Below are positions 46,866-60,629 of a stretch of DNA of 64,000 nucleotides, one piece after another. This DNA comes from Solibacteraceae bacterium. Lineage in GTDB: Bacteria; Acidobacteriota; Terriglobia; Bryobacterales; Bryobacteraceae. Numbering within the stretch: position 1 is the first letter of the stretch; every line of letters starts with the position of its first letter. The translations under genes and the position numbers were made by a program. The stretch covers positions 20,106 to 84,105 of the forward strand of contig JAJPJX010000207.1 in NCBI GenBank assembly GCA_021324015.1. Direction: 5' to 3'. The notes under the pieces are model-generated. The model ran no database searches, had not been told where the DNA came from, and saw nothing but the letters and a program-made list of their open reading frames with translations.

Positions 46866-48299
46866 GTGTGGCTGCCGGTGAAGCGCAAGTGGAAAGTCCT
46901 GATTGTGGTGGGCGGAGTCTTGACGCTGGGCTTGGGAGTGTGGGCCAGCGTCGTGTACAGCCGCAAGGGTATCGTCACCGTGCAGAGCGGCCGTGTCGTG
47001 CGGCAGGATCTGACCAGCCTGGTAACCGCTTCCGGCGAGGTTAAACCCCGCAACTACATCAACATCGGCGCCAACGCGCAAGGGACGATCACAGACATCC
47101 TGGTCAAGGAAGGCGATCGGGTGAAGAAAGGGCAACTGCTCGCCCGGCTGGAAAGCGTCCAGCCCGAGGCCGCCGTCAATGCTCAGCGCGCCGCGCTGGC
47201 TTCGGCTGAAGCCGATTCGGCCGCCGCGGAGGCCAACCTCAAAGTCGCCGACGAGAACCTGCGCACGAACCAAGCCATCATCGAGCGTACCAAGGCGGAT
47301 GTGGATAGGACTGCCGCCGACCTGGAGCGCGGCCGCGAACTCCTGAAAGATCAGTTGATCGCGCGACAGGACTTTGATACGCGCAAAGCCGCCTACGAGG
47401 TCCAGAAATACGCCCTGGAGGAAGCCAAAACCCGCTTGATCCAGGCCCGTGCGCAACGGGAGCAGATGGCTTCCCAACTGGCCGCAGCCCAGAAGCGCGT
47501 GGCGCAGGCCCGCGCCACTCTGGCCCAGGTCTCCGACATCCTGCGCAAGTACAACTCTTACGCCCCGCTCGACGGAGTCGTAACGAATCTACCGGTACGC
47601 GTCGGCGAGACCGTCGTGCCGGGGATCCAGAACTCCGCCGCGAGCACCATTATGACCATCGCGGACATGTCACTGATCACGGCGGAAGTCAAGGTGGACG
47701 AGACGGACATCGTGAGCGTCAAACTCGACCAGGTGGCGGATATCTCCATCGATGCAATCCCCAACAAGACCTTCAAGGGACACGTGATTGAAATCGGCAA
47801 TACCGCCATCCTGCGATCCACCGGCGTGGCCGCGTCGCAGAGCGCGATTTCCAGCCAGGAAGCCAAAGACTTCAAAGTCGTCGTGGCCATGGATAGTCCG
47901 CCGGAAGATGTCCGTCCGGGCCTGTCCTGCACCGCCAAGATCACCACGGCCACCCGGCAAAACGTTCTGACGATTCCCATTCAGGCCTTGACCATCCGGC
48001 AAAAGGGCGATCTCGAGCCCAAGCCCAAAAACAGCGGTGGCGCGCTGGCTGCCACCAAGCCCGATCCCGCCGCGGAGAAGGCCCGCAAAGAAGAAATCCA
48101 GGGCGTGTTCGTGATTTCCGGTGGCAAGGCCGTGTTCCGCAAGGTGGAAACTGGCATTACCGGCTCCACCGACATAGAAGTGTTAAGCGGACTGAAAGAA
48201 GGCGACGAAATCGTGACCGGCAGCTACCAGGTGATCCGCACCATTCGGAACGACGCCAAGGTAAAGGTGGATAATAAGACTCCGGGGCAAAAAGCGTAG
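46866..48299 (+). CDS. MacA/HlyD-type periplasmic adaptor protein
   Basis: A 477-residue membrane-fusion protein. A membrane anchor ([20 protein letters not shown]) is followed by a lipoyl half-motif ([20 protein letters not shown]), a long coiled-coil hairpin (residues about 100-230), the second lipoyl half ([20 protein letters not shown]) and a beta-barrel domain ([20 protein letters not shown]). This is the layout of MacA. It usually joins an ABC permease to TolC. GTG 46866 has GAGG directly before; GTG 46878 is an alternative. Confidence 0.9.
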   Translation: MWLPVKRKWKVLIVVGGVLTLGLGVWASVVYSRKGIVTVQSGRVVRQDLTSLVTASGEVKPRNYINIGANAQGTITDILVKEGDRVKKGQLLARLESVQPEAAVNAQRAALASAEADSAAAEANLKVADENLRTNQAIIERTKADVDRTAADLERGRELLKDQLIARQDFDTRKAAYEVQKYALEEAKTRLIQARAQREQMASQLAAAQKRVAQARATLAQVSDILRKYNSYAPLDGVVTNLPVRVGETVVPGIQNSAASTIMTIADMSLITAEVKVDETDIVSVKLDQVADISIDAIPNKTFKGHVIEIGNTAILRSTGVAASQSAISSQEAKDFKVVVAMDSPPEDVRPGLSCTAKITTATRQNVLTIPIQALTIRQKGDLEPKPKNSGGALAATKPDPAAEKARKEEIQGVFVISGGKAVFRKVETGITGSTDIEVLSGLKEGDEIVTGSYQVIRTIRNDAKVKVDNKTPGQKA

Positions 48300-48343
48300 G
48301 GCGGGCCCCGAGTGGTCCCATCCAGGAGAGCGAGACGCAAGGC

Positions 48344-49096
48344 ATGGCACAGGCAGTCGCAGAGAAAGACCATCGAGAGCTGATTACCAGAGGGGAACAG
48401 CTGAAGCGGGACGGCATCGTCATCCGCACCTACGATCTTTGGAAGACTTATGTCATGGGCGACCAGGAGATTCACGCCGTCTCCGGAGTGGACATTGAGA
48501 TCCACCGGGGCGAGTATGTGGCTATCATGGGCCCGTCGGGTTCCGGCAAGTCCACGCTGATGAACCTGATCGGCTGCCTGGACACGCCCACGCGGGGCCA
48601 GTATTACATTAACGGCCGGCTGGTCAGCGAAATGAACGACGACGAACTGGCGCGTATCCGCAACAAGGAAATCGGCTTTGTTTTCCAAACCTTCAACCTG
48701 CTGCCGCGCGCCAGCTCCCTGCACAATGTCGAACTGCCGCTCATTTACAGCGGCACGCCGGCGGAGGTGCGCCTGGAGCGCGCCAAGGGCGCCCTGCGCC
48801 AGGTGGACCTGGAACCACGCATGTACCACAAGCCCAACGAGCTCTCCGGCGGGCAGCGGCAGCGCGTGGCCATCGCGCGGGCGCTGGTGAACAATCCGTC
48901 CATCCTGCTGGCGGACGAGCCTACCGGGAACCTGGATACGGCTACCGGCAACGAGATCATGGCGCTGTTCGAGCGCCTGCATCAGCAAGGAAACACGATC
49001 GTGCTGGTAACCCACGAGCACGACATCGCGCTGCATGCCCATCGCGTAATTCATATCCGCGACGGCAAAGTGGAAAAAGACGAACGGATCAAGTAG
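48344..49096 (+). CDS. ABC transporter ATP-binding protein, MacB/LolD class
   Basis: A 250-residue ATPase. Walker [19 protein letters not shown], the MacB/LolD-type [20 protein letters not shown], signature [20 protein letters not shown], Walker [12 protein letters not shown] and the His switch [15 protein letters not shown] are all present. In MacB the ATPase is fused to the permease; here it is separate, and no permease gene follows within the window. It belongs with the adaptor gene 44 bases upstream. Confidence 0.93.
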   Translation: MAQAVAEKDHRELITRGEQLKRDGIVIRTYDLWKTYVMGDQEIHAVSGVDIEIHRGEYVAIMGPSGSGKSTLMNLIGCLDTPTRGQYYINGRLVSEMNDDELARIRNKEIGFVFQTFNLLPRASSLHNVELPLIYSGTPAEVRLERAKGALRQVDLEPRMYHKPNELSGGQRQRVAIARALVNNPSILLADEPTGNLDTATGNEIMALFERLHQQGNTIVLVTHEHDIALHAHRVIHIRDGKVEKDERIK

Positions 49097-49173
49097 CCCG
49101 CGCGGGCTTTTCGTCCCATTCCCCCCCTTGAACGCGGCGCCATCCGGAGGTATGACGGAGGCAAGAGGCACGT

Positions 49174-53978
<4,805 letters not shown>

Positions 53979-54068
53979 CGGACTGGAGCTCCTATTCTTC
54001 GCGGGTTCTATATACGTTCTCTAAAAGAACACAATTCATGGGGCCTGTGCAAACTGTTGAAGGCTACC

Positions 54069-54088
54069 TAAATTATACTAAATTATAC
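54069..54088 (-). promoter_or_regulatory. tandem TATAAT elements upstream of dnaN
   Basis: The plus strand carries TAAATTATAC twice in tandem (54069-54078 and 54079-54088). On the minus strand this gives two perfect TATAAT boxes ten bases apart. The outer one is preceded by TGG (TGGTATAAT), an extended -10 element; no TTGACA-like -35 is visible. They lie about 100 bases upstream of the dnaN ATG. A single fitting DnaA box, TTTTGCACA, is at 54157-54165. The rest of this 235-base spacer shows nothing else. Confidence 0.5.
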
Positions 54089-54213
54089 CACTTTTCGCTA
54101 TCGCTCGCTGAGGGAAACCGGGTGCGTGGAGGTGCGGAAAGACGCCTTCCAGACAGTTTTGCACAGTTTCCGCAGACGGCTTTCGCCAGCTTCTGTGGAA
54201 AGAATGCCCATCT

Positions 54214-55521
54214 TCATTGTAATGAATCGATTAGACTGTGGAGCATTCTGTTCAGGTCGGGGTCGGTCTTGCGCAACTGCTCGATTTTGTGGATGGAGTG
54301 CAGCACGGTGGTGTGATGCTTGCCCCCGAAAACCCTTCCGATCTCCGGCAGCGAGGCCGAAGTCAGCTCCTTCACCAGATACATGGCCACCTGGCGCGGA
54401 TACACGATGGCCTTCGTGTTGCTCTTCTCTTTGAGCTGCGCCTGCTTAATGCCGAAGCGCTCCGCCACCGCTTTTTGGATGGAGTCGATAGTGACTTTGC
54501 GCTCCTGTGCCTGTACCAGGTGCCGCAGCACCTGCTGGGCCATTGGGAGATTGATCGCCGTGCCGGTCAGCGAGGAGTAGGCGATCAGCTTAATCAGCGC
54601 ACCCTCGAGCTCTCGAACGTTGGATTTCGTTTTGGTGGCCATGAAAGTGCGGACATCCTCGGGCAGATGGAGGCCCTCCGCCTCTGCTTTCTTGTCCAGT
54701 ATGGCCATCTTGGTTTCCAGGTCGGGCGGTTGCATGTCGGCCATGAGACCCCACTCGAAGCGCGAGCGCAGCCGCTCCAGCAGCCCGGGGATCTCCTTGG
54801 GAGGAGCATCGCTGGAGATCACGATCTGCCGCTGGTGGTCGTGCAACTCATTGAACGTGTGAAAGAACTCCTCCTGCGTGCGGTCCTTGTTCCCAATCAA
54901 CTGGATGTCGTCTACCAGCAGCACATCGGCCGAACGATAGTGCTGGTGAAACTGCGTCAGGCGGTCCAGGCGGATGCACGTGATCATCTCATTCATGAAC
55001 CTCTCGCTGGAGGTGTAGACCACCCGCATGGATCCGAAATTGTCGATCAGCGCCCGCCCGATGGCGTGCATCAGGTGGGTCTTGCCCATACCCACGCCGC
55101 CATAGATAAACAGCGGGTTGTAGCTACGCGCCGGATTGGTTGCTACGGACTTGGCTGCGGCGTGCGCAAACTGATTGCAGGCCCCCACGACGAAGGAGTC
55201 GAAGGTGAATTTAGGGTTGAGCTGCGTGGCTAGCGCGCCCAGTTCCGAGGAGTCCGCCAGGCGCGAAGAGTGGTTCGTCCCCCGGGCGGGGCCCAACCGG
55301 TAGGCCACCCGCCGAATCCCCATGCCCAGATCGCGCACCATGGTGTGCACGGCGTCGCCGTATTCGTTTTCCATCCAGGTTTTGGTCTGCTCGTCCGGAA
55401 CGGCAACCACTAGCGTGTCCCCGTCCACTTCCCCGAACGACGTTCGGCTGACCCAATTCTGGTAGCTCTCCGGGCTCAGTTGTAACTCGAGTTGTTTCTT
55501 TACGAGATCCCAGGCATTCAT
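54214..55521 (-). CDS. dnaA: chromosomal replication initiator DnaA
   Basis: A 435-residue DnaA. The N-terminal domain starts MNAWDLVKKQLELQLSPESY; the AAA+ part has Walker A GGVGMGKTHLMHAIG (141-155) and Walker B VLLVDDIQLIGNKDRTQEEF; the C-terminal DnaA-box-binding domain has YPRQVAMYLVKELTSASLPE and FGGKHHTTVLHSIHKIE. I choose ATG 55521, since text upstream of it in this frame is not conserved. It initiates replication at oriC. It is followed by dnaN and gyrB. Confidence 0.97.
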   Translation of the reverse strand: MNAWDLVKKQLELQLSPESYQNWVSRTSFGEVDGDTLVVAVPDEQTKTWMENEYGDAVHTMVRDLGMGIRRVAYRLGPARGTNHSSRLADSSELGALATQLNPKFTFDSFVVGACNQFAHAAAKSVATNPARSYNPLFIYGGVGMGKTHLMHAIGRALIDNFGSMRVVYTSSERFMNEMITCIRLDRLTQFHQHYRSADVLLVDDIQLIGNKDRTQEEFFHTFNELHDHQRQIVISSDAPPKEIPGLLERLRSRFEWGLMADMQPPDLETKMAILDKKAEAEGLHLPEDVRTFMATKTKSNVRELEGALIKLIAYSSLTGTAINLPMAQQVLRHLVQAQERKVTIDSIQKAVAERFGIKQAQLKEKSNTKAIVYPRQVAMYLVKELTSASLPEIGRVFGGKHHTTVLHSIHKIEQLRKTDPDLNRMLHSLIDSLQ

Positions 55522-55693
55522 CGATAAAAAATCAAAAAGGAACACGCGGGGATCCCCGTCATGTTCCACGGAAAAATGGGTGAACCGGTACGTCTGTTCC
55601 GGAAAAGAACCGGGGCGAGAACGAGCCTCCGAGCGGGCCCGGCGCTATCACCGAGGAGTAGTCTAGCACACGGCATCGGCTTTCGAACAAGAT

Positions 55694-55722
55694 TATAAGT
55701 ATCTATTATTCATATACTTATA
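55694..55722. promoter_or_regulatory. AT-rich inverted repeat in the dnaA-tRNA-Gly spacer
   Basis: TATAAGTAT (55694-55702) and ATACTTATA (55714-55722) form a perfect nine-base inverted repeat around an AT-rich 11-base loop. The left arm overlaps a minus-strand TATAAT (55697-55692) that could be the dnaA -10 box. It may be an operator, a DNA-unwinding element or a terminator-like hairpin; the spacer 55522-55776 otherwise has no clear DnaA box. Confidence 0.5.
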
Positions 55723-55730
55723 GGCACAAT

Positions 55731-55760
55731 TTGACACTGGAAACGTTTCCGGGCGAAAAT
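55731..55760 (+). promoter_or_regulatory. promoter of tRNA-Gly with embedded palindrome
   Basis: A consensus -35 TTGACA (55731-55736) is followed after 18 bases by GAAAAT (55755-55760), a weak -10, and the tRNA begins 17 bases later. Between them lies the perfect 12-base palindrome GGAAACGTTTCC (55739-55750), whose AAACGTTT centre resembles operators of LacI-family repressors. Confidence 0.45.
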
Positions 55761-55776
55761 GAAAATTCGCCGTTGA

Positions 55777-55852
55777 GCGGGAGTAACTCAGTTGGTAGAG
55801 TGCGACCTTGCCAAGGTCGATGTCGCGGGTTCGAATCCCGTCTCCCGCTCCA
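55777..55852 (+). tRNA. tRNA-Gly (anticodon GCC)
   Basis: A 76-base tRNA with encoded CCA: acceptor GCGGGAG/CTCCCGC, discriminator T, D arm ACTC..GAGT, anticodon stem CGACC/GGTCG with loop TTGCCAA giving GCC, and T arm GCGGG/CCCGT with TTCGAAT. It reads GGC/GGT codons. It is followed after 42 bases by a secreted protein gene on the same strand. Confidence 0.96.
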
Positions 55853-55894
55853 TGTTCCCTCCTTCCCCGGCTAGGACCTCACAGAGTGAATCCG

Positions 55895-56521
55895 ATGAAT
55901 AAATATCTGTTTTGCTTCGCTTTGGCGGCTGGCGCGGCCTTCGCGCAGTACAAGATGGAGCCAGCCGGCCCTCCGCCTTCGGATCTGGCGCCGGCCTTCG
56001 CGGCCGAAATGCAGCAGCAAGGTTACAAGATCGTCAACTCCAGCGGCACGGTATGGTGTGAAATCTGGCTCCGCAAGGTAGCTCCCAGCGGCCCGAAATC
56101 CACCGAGGACGGGGTGGCTCTGCCCACCATTCCGCAAGGCGCCCTCCTGGGTGTCCTGCGCTTCCCCGGCCAGGCTGCCGACCGCCGCGGGCAAACCATC
56201 AAACCCGGCCTCTACACCATGCGCTATAGCCTCTACCCGGTGAATGGCGATCACCAGGGAGTAGCGCCGAACCGGGATTTTGCCCTCCTGGTGCCGGCCT
56301 CGGAGGATAAGGACCCCGCCGCCACCCCGAACTTTGACGCCCTGGTGGCCCTCAGCCGCAAGGCCTCCGGAACCCCCCACCCCGCCGTGTTCAACATCTG
56401 GAATTCGTCGAGCGACAAACTTCCCAGCCTTGAAAAGCAGGGGGATCACGACTGGGTGCTGAATGCCAAGCTGGGGGACCAGCCCCTCTCGATCATCCTC
56501 ATCGGGAAAGTCGAGAGCTGA
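55895..56521 (+). CDS. secreted hypothetical protein, 208 aa
   Basis: A 208-residue protein from ATG 55895 with a signal peptide (YLFCFALAAGAAFAQYK). The mature part reads IVNSSGTVWCEIWLRK, GALLGVLRFPGQAADRRGQT, IKPGLYTMRYSLYPVNGDHQ, then LGDQPLSIILIGKVES. The repeated pattern of a small beta-rich exported protein is common, under no fixed name, in Solibacter-type genomes. Function unknown. It ends 23 bases inside the convergent REC-PP2C gene. Confidence 0.75.
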   Translation: MNKYLFCFALAAGAAFAQYKMEPAGPPPSDLAPAFAAEMQQQGYKIVNSSGTVWCEIWLRKVAPSGPKSTEDGVALPTIPQGALLGVLRFPGQAADRRGQTIKPGLYTMRYSLYPVNGDHQGVAPNRDFALLVPASEDKDPAATPNFDALVALSRKASGTPHPAVFNIWNSSSDKLPSLEKQGDHDWVLNAKLGDQPLSIILIGKVES

Positions 56522-57665
56522 GCGCCGGGCTGTCCGCTTCAATCGTCACCACCACCAGCGTCGCATCGTCTGAGAAGCGGCCGCCGCAGAACTGTGTAAC
56601 GGCCGCCAACAAGGCTTCCCGCAGACCTTCGGCATCGCGGTCTGCGTTGGCCCGCAGGCACTCCACCAGGCGGGCTTCTCCGAAGCACTCCCCGGAAGCG
56701 TTCTCCGCCTCCGTCACTCCGTCGGTGAACAGCACCAACCGGTCACCCGCTTCCACGGGCACCTCCGCCTGCGTATAGCTCCATTCCGGAAAAATCCCCA
56801 GCACCGCGCCGCCTTCCTCCAACCGAAGCATTTCCCCGCTTCCGCGCAGGAGCATCGGCGCATTGTGCCCCGCGTTGGTGAAGAACAGGCGGCCGTGAGC
56901 AGCCTCTAACACGCCGTAGAAGAAGCTGATGAACTTACCCGTACCCACATTCCTGGCTGCCAACCGGTTAGCCCGGCCGGCGATCTCCCGGGGAGACCGC
57001 TGCTCAGAAGCCAGCACGCGCACCGCTGCCTGCAAGTTGGACATCAACAGGGCCGCCGGGACCCCCTTTCCGATCACGTCTCCGACTCCCAGGGCCAGCC
57101 GTCCGTCGCCCGCGTCCAAGACATCCAGGTAGTCTCCCCCGACACTTCCCAGCGGCTGCCATGTGACGGCCACCTGGCAGCCTGGCGCGTGCGGAAGTTC
57201 GTGCGGTAAAAGGCCCCGCTGCGTGGCCGCCGCCTCCACCAATTCCTCACCCTGGCCACGGGAGGGCCCAGCAGCCGGTTGCTTCCGCCGGGCCTCGATC
57301 TGCTGCCGCAGGATGGTCAGCAGCGCTCCGTTATCCCATGGCTTTTCCACGAAATCCCGCGCGCCCCGCCGCATGGCCTCCACCGCCAAAGGAATACTGC
57401 CCCAGGCCGTCATCACCACCACCGGAAGAGTGCTGTCCAGGCGCTGTACCCGCGACAGAAGATCCAGTCCTTCCTGGCCTGAGGTGGTGTCCAACGCGTA
57501 ATTCAGATCCATGAGGACCAGATCGTACTGGTTGGATGCCAGCCGGTCCAGCACCGCCCTGGGCGACGTTACCGCTTCAGTCTGGTAGCCCTCGGATTTC
57601 AACAGCAGGCGCAGCGCTTCGAGCACGTGCGGCTGGTCATCGGCGATCAGGGTTCGGGGATTCAT
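56499..57665 (-). CDS. response regulator with PP2C-type serine phosphatase output (RsbU-like)
   Basis: A 388-residue protein. An N-terminal receiver domain (RTLIADDQPHVLEALRLLLK, phospho-acceptor Asp in VLMDLNY, VVVMTAWGSI, EKPW) is joined to a SpoIIE/PP2C domain from about residue 165 (WQPLGSVGGDYLDV, VGDVIGKGVPAALLMSNLQ, FTNAGHNAPMLL, FTDGVTEAEN, DDATLVVV). Such proteins dephosphorylate anti-sigma-antagonist proteins in partner-switching stress control. The cognate histidine kinase is not adjacent. Confidence 0.92.
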   Translation of the reverse strand: MNPRTLIADDQPHVLEALRLLLKSEGYQTEAVTSPRAVLDRLASNQYDLVLMDLNYALDTTSGQEGLDLLSRVQRLDSTLPVVVMTAWGSIPLAVEAMRRGARDFVEKPWDNGALLTILRQQIEARRKQPAAGPSRGQGEELVEAAATQRGLLPHELPHAPGCQVAVTWQPLGSVGGDYLDVLDAGDGRLALGVGDVIGKGVPAALLMSNLQAAVRVLASEQRSPREIAGRANRLAARNVGTGKFISFFYGVLEAAHGRLFFTNAGHNAPMLLRGSGEMLRLEEGGAVLGIFPEWSYTQAEVPVEAGDRLVLFTDGVTEAENASGECFGEARLVECLRANADRDAEGLREALLAAVTQFCGGRFSDDATLVVVTIEADSPALSSRLSR

Positions 57666-57866
57666 GGTAGCCTGCCTCCGAACCCTCCCTTCTCCACTTT
57701 TTGTACCAAACCTAGATAAGTACTATAACTTATTGAAAATATAACCTATACATACGTATGGCGAGTCTCTCAGCGGACCCGGCTGCTCGCCCGCGGGATA
57801 GTCTCATCCCATAACCGCACAGCCCGGGCTTGCACCGCCAGAGATTTTCCTGTATCTTGATAGAGA
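57666..57866. other. AT-rich spacer between the REC-PP2C gene and cysH
   Basis: A 201-base divergent spacer, clearly more AT-rich than its surroundings near 57715-57760. It contains the inverted repeat ATAAGT-ACTATA-ACTTAT (57715-57732), similar in sequence to the repeat at 55694-55722, and the ten-base palindrome CATACGTATG (57751-57760). A TTGAAA at 57733-57738 is a possible -35 for cysH. It could hold promoters for both genes. Confidence 0.4.
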
Positions 57867-58613
57867 TTGGTACGATACTCCCACTTCGAGCGCTCCACCG
57901 CCGAGCAGATCCTGGCCTGGGCACTGGCTGAGTTCGGCGAGGGTCTGGCGATTTCCACCAGCTTTCAGAAGGAGGGCATGGTGGTGATCGACATGGCCGC
58001 CAGGATGTCGCCAGACGTGCGCGTCTTTACCATCGACACGGGCCGCCTGCCGGAAGAGACCTATCAGATGATCGACACCGTGCGGCAGCGCTACGGTATT
58101 CCGGTGGAAGTAGTGTTTCCGGATGCCGCCGAGGTGGCTTCGCTGGTTTCCACGCACGGTCCGAATTTGTTCTTCCGCGAAGTCTCCTCCCGGATGTTGT
58201 GCTGCCACATCCGCAAGGTGCGCCCGCTCGAGCGCAAACTGGCCACCTTGAAGGCCTGGGTGGTGGGCCTGCGCCGGAGCCAGGGCGAATCCCGTGAGAA
58301 TGTGGCCAAAGTGGAGGCGGCTAACGGCGTGGTGAAGATCAGCCCTTTGGCGGACTGGACCGCGCAAGAGGTAGAAGACTACATCCGCGCGCACCACGTG
58401 CCCCAGCATCCGCTCTACGGGCAGGGCTATACAAGCATTGGCTGCGCCCCGTGCACTCGCCCGGTGGCACCCGGCGAGGACGAACGTGCCGGTCGCTGGT
58501 GGTGGGAGCAGGACGAGCTGAAGGAGTGCGGCATCCATTTTCTGCCGAACGGCCAGGTGGGCCGCCGGCTGGACGTGCTGGTGCACGAAGTGCTTTCCGC
58601 CAAACCCGCCTGA
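57867..58613 (+). CDS. cysH: phosphoadenylyl/adenylyl-sulfate reductase (CysH family)
   Basis: A 248-residue PAPS/APS reductase. The PP-loop pyrophosphatase core has AISTSFQKEGMVVIDMAARM and IDTGRLPEETYQMID. The [4Fe-4S] cysteines typical of the APS-reducing subtype are present as CCHIRKVRPL and IGCAPCTRPV, and the catalytic cysteine in KECGIHF. It converts activated sulfate to sulfite in cysteine synthesis. The only usable start is TTG 57867, since a TAG lies two codons upstream. No other sulfate genes are adjacent. Confidence 0.93.
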   Translation: MVRYSHFERSTAEQILAWALAEFGEGLAISTSFQKEGMVVIDMAARMSPDVRVFTIDTGRLPEETYQMIDTVRQRYGIPVEVVFPDAAEVASLVSTHGPNLFFREVSSRMLCCHIRKVRPLERKLATLKAWVVGLRRSQGESRENVAKVEAANGVVKISPLADWTAQEVEDYIRAHHVPQHPLYGQGYTSIGCAPCTRPVAPGEDERAGRWWWEQDELKECGIHFLPNGQVGRRLDVLVHEVLSAKPA

Positions 58614-58622
58614 GCCCGTGCT

Positions 58623-59555
58623 CTACCGCACGCGCGCCGCGCCCGTCTCCGTCTCCAGTTCAGTGCCCTTCGCCGCGTACGGCGCCCGGACGTACCCTAG
58701 CGCAACCACCTTGCCTAGGGTGGGTGAAATGATGGCCGAGGTGATCTCGCCCGCTTCGTTCCCCGCGGCATGCAGTTTGGTGCCCGGCGCGGGCGTTTGG
58801 CCGCCTTCCACTTCCAAGCTCACCAGCAGCTTGTTCACGTGCCCGCGGGAGCGGATGCGCTCCACAATTTCCTGCCCCAGGTAGCAGCCTTTCTGGAAAT
58901 GCACGGCATGCATCTGCCGGGTTTCCTGCGGCAGGGTCGTATCGAAGATGTCCTGGCCGTAGCGCGGCCGGCCGTACTCCAAGCGTACCCGGTCGGCATC
59001 TTCGGGCGATGCCGCTTCGGCGCCGGCCCGCCGGAAGGCATCCGTCAACCCGGCCTTTTCCCCCGCCGGCAGATACACCCGGAAGCCTGGCGCCCCGGTG
59101 GAACTGGCGCGCGCCACGATTTTGCCTTCCCAACTCGCGTGCCCGTAGTCCTGGACGGGCACGGGCGCTCCGAGCCCCTCCAGAACCGCGCCGGCCCGTG
59201 GACCTTCGAGCGCGAGCGACGTCAGGGTTTCACTGGCATCCTCCAGCACGACATCGTCCGCGATGATGTATTTCGTCAGGTGCCGGTACAGGCTCTCGCG
59301 GGTCTCCGCTTCGGTGTCCAGCAAAAAGCGGCCCTCCAGGCGCAGAATCAGCGCGTCGGCCTGGATGCGCCCCTGCGCGTTCAGAAAGAACGTATAGCAT
59401 CCGCCGCCCGGCGCCAGGCCCTGGATGTGATTGGTGCTCATGGCGTGCAGCAGCCGGGCGCTGTCCTCACCCGCGGCGAAGATTCTGCCGCGGTCGCTCA
59501 GATCCAGCCAGCCAGCGCCTTCCCGCAACGCCCGGTACCCGGCGGCAGGCTCCAT
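58623..59555 (-). CDS. ygfZ: YgfZ/GcvT-domain folate-binding Fe-S maintenance protein
   Basis: A 310-residue YgfZ. The defining motif KGCYLGQEIVERIRSRGHVN (YgfZ Cys box) is present, plus YTFFLNAQGRIQADALIL and LEYGRPRYGQDIFDTTLPQE. It uses folate to maintain [4Fe-4S] clusters. ATG 59555 has GAGGA upstream. A longer frame upstream is the CopD-like gene in another reading, not part of this protein. Confidence 0.9.
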   Translation of the reverse strand: MEPAAGYRALREGAGWLDLSDRGRIFAAGEDSARLLHAMSTNHIQGLAPGGGCYTFFLNAQGRIQADALILRLEGRFLLDTEAETRESLYRHLTKYIIADDVVLEDASETLTSLALEGPRAGAVLEGLGAPVPVQDYGHASWEGKIVARASSTGAPGFRVYLPAGEKAGLTDAFRRAGAEAASPEDADRVRLEYGRPRYGQDIFDTTLPQETRQMHAVHFQKGCYLGQEIVERIRSRGHVNKLLVSLEVEGGQTPAPGTKLHAAGNEAGEITSAIISPTLGKVVALGYVRAPYAAKGTELETETGAARVR

Positions 59556-59557
59556 GC

Positions 59558-59971
59558 TCAGAAAATCCTCCGCAGATAAGCTGATATCAGGATCACGCAC
59601 AACCCCGAGATAGCGGCCCCGGCCATCAGCCGCGCCCGACGCTCTGCCTTTGGCCGCACTGTCAGGAGGGCCACGGAGAAGATATGCGCCACCAGCAGTA
59701 GCTTGACGGCCAGCAGCACGTGGTAGTAGAGCGTATGCCCGGGGTTGCTCAAGATGTTGTAGGCGCCTGAGACCAGCAGCGCCGTGATGGCTCCGTACAC
59801 CAGCGGGCGGAAGTGCCTGGCTGCCTCCTCCGCCACCGCGTCGCGCGACTGCGGCGACACCGCGCCCAGTCCCGGCTCCACCACCCGCCACGCGTACAGC
59901 ATGCCGCCAATCAGGGTGGCGACCGAGCCGATGTGCAGCCAGCGCATGATCACGTTCAAGGCTTCCGCCAT
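59558..59971 (-). CDS. small CopD-like four-helix membrane protein
   Basis: A 137-residue protein with four membrane segments, opening ALNVIMRWLHIGSVATLIGG (a His in segment 1 as in CopD), then HFRPLVYGAITALLVSGAYN and YYHVLLAVKLLLVAHIFSVA. CopD-family members take up copper or carry heme; short versions like this are uncharacterised. It is upstream of ygfZ by 2 bases and divergent from the metallo-beta-lactamase gene. Confidence 0.75.
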   Translation of the reverse strand: MAEALNVIMRWLHIGSVATLIGGMLYAWRVVEPGLGAVSPQSRDAVAEEAARHFRPLVYGAITALLVSGAYNILSNPGHTLYYHVLLAVKLLLVAHIFSVALLTVRPKAERRARLMAGAAISGLCVILISAYLRRIF

Positions 59972-59994
59972 ACCGTTGAGTATACAATCGGCTT

Positions 59995-60627
59995 ATGATC
60001 CACGAGATCCTGCCGGTGGGGATGCTGCAGTGCAACTGCTCGATCTTCGGGGACGAGCAGAGCGGCGAAACCATCGTCGTCGATCCGGGCGACGAAATCT
60101 CCGCGATCCTGACAGCTCTTGAGCGGCATCGCCTGCGGGTCACGGCCATCGTCATCACCCACGCCCACATCGACCACATCGGCGGCGCGCAGCAACTGAA
60201 ACGCGCCACCGGCGCGCCGGTCTACATGAACCAGCGCGACCAGGTGCTCCAGGAGATGATGGACGCGCAGGCGGCCTGGCTGGGCATGCAGACTCCCGAG
60301 CGCGTGGCCATCGACTCTCCCGTGCGTGAAGGCGACACGCTGCTGGTGGGCGCCGCCGCTTTCCAGGTGCTCGACACCCCAGGCCATACGCCCGGCAGCA
60401 TAAGCCTCTGGATACCCTCCGCTGACATCCTGGTCGCCGGCGACACCCTGTTCCGCGACAGCATCGGCCGAACGGACCTGCCCGGCGGCGATTCCCGCCA
60501 GATCCTGCGATCCATTCACGAGAAGTATCTGCCGCTTCCCGACGGCGTCCTGGTCGTCCCCGGCCACGGCCCCACCACCACCATCGGCCGGGAAAAAGAA
60601 TACAACTTCTTTCTGCAGGGACTGTAG
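59995..60627 (+). CDS. metallo-beta-lactamase-fold hydrolase (glyoxalase II-like)
   Basis: A 210-residue enzyme. The metal site HXHXDH reads THAHIDHIGGAQQL; further ligands sit in DTPGHTPGSISLW, VAGDTLFRDSIGRTDLPGG and VVPGHGPTTTIGREKEYNFF. The wording matches YcbL/GloB-like hydrolases, which act on glutathione thioesters or related small substrates. It precedes the DegT-type gene by 2 bases. ATG 59995 is the only good start. Confidence 0.92.
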   Translation: MIHEILPVGMLQCNCSIFGDEQSGETIVVDPGDEISAILTALERHRLRVTAIVITHAHIDHIGGAQQLKRATGAPVYMNQRDQVLQEMMDAQAAWLGMQTPERVAIDSPVREGDTLLVGAAAFQVLDTPGHTPGSISLWIPSADILVAGDTLFRDSIGRTDLPGGDSRQILRSIHEKYLPLPDGVLVVPGHGPTTTIGREKEYNFFLQGL

Positions 60628-60629
60628 AC

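Noticed and set aside
55562..55577. Second parS near dnaA (TGTTCCACG followed by GAAAAA)
   Set aside because: Only the left half matches; the right half does not continue the palindrome.
55522..55776. Declaring this spacer oriC
   Set aside because: It is AT-rich in part, but I see no DnaA box cluster; a GC-skew calculation is needed.
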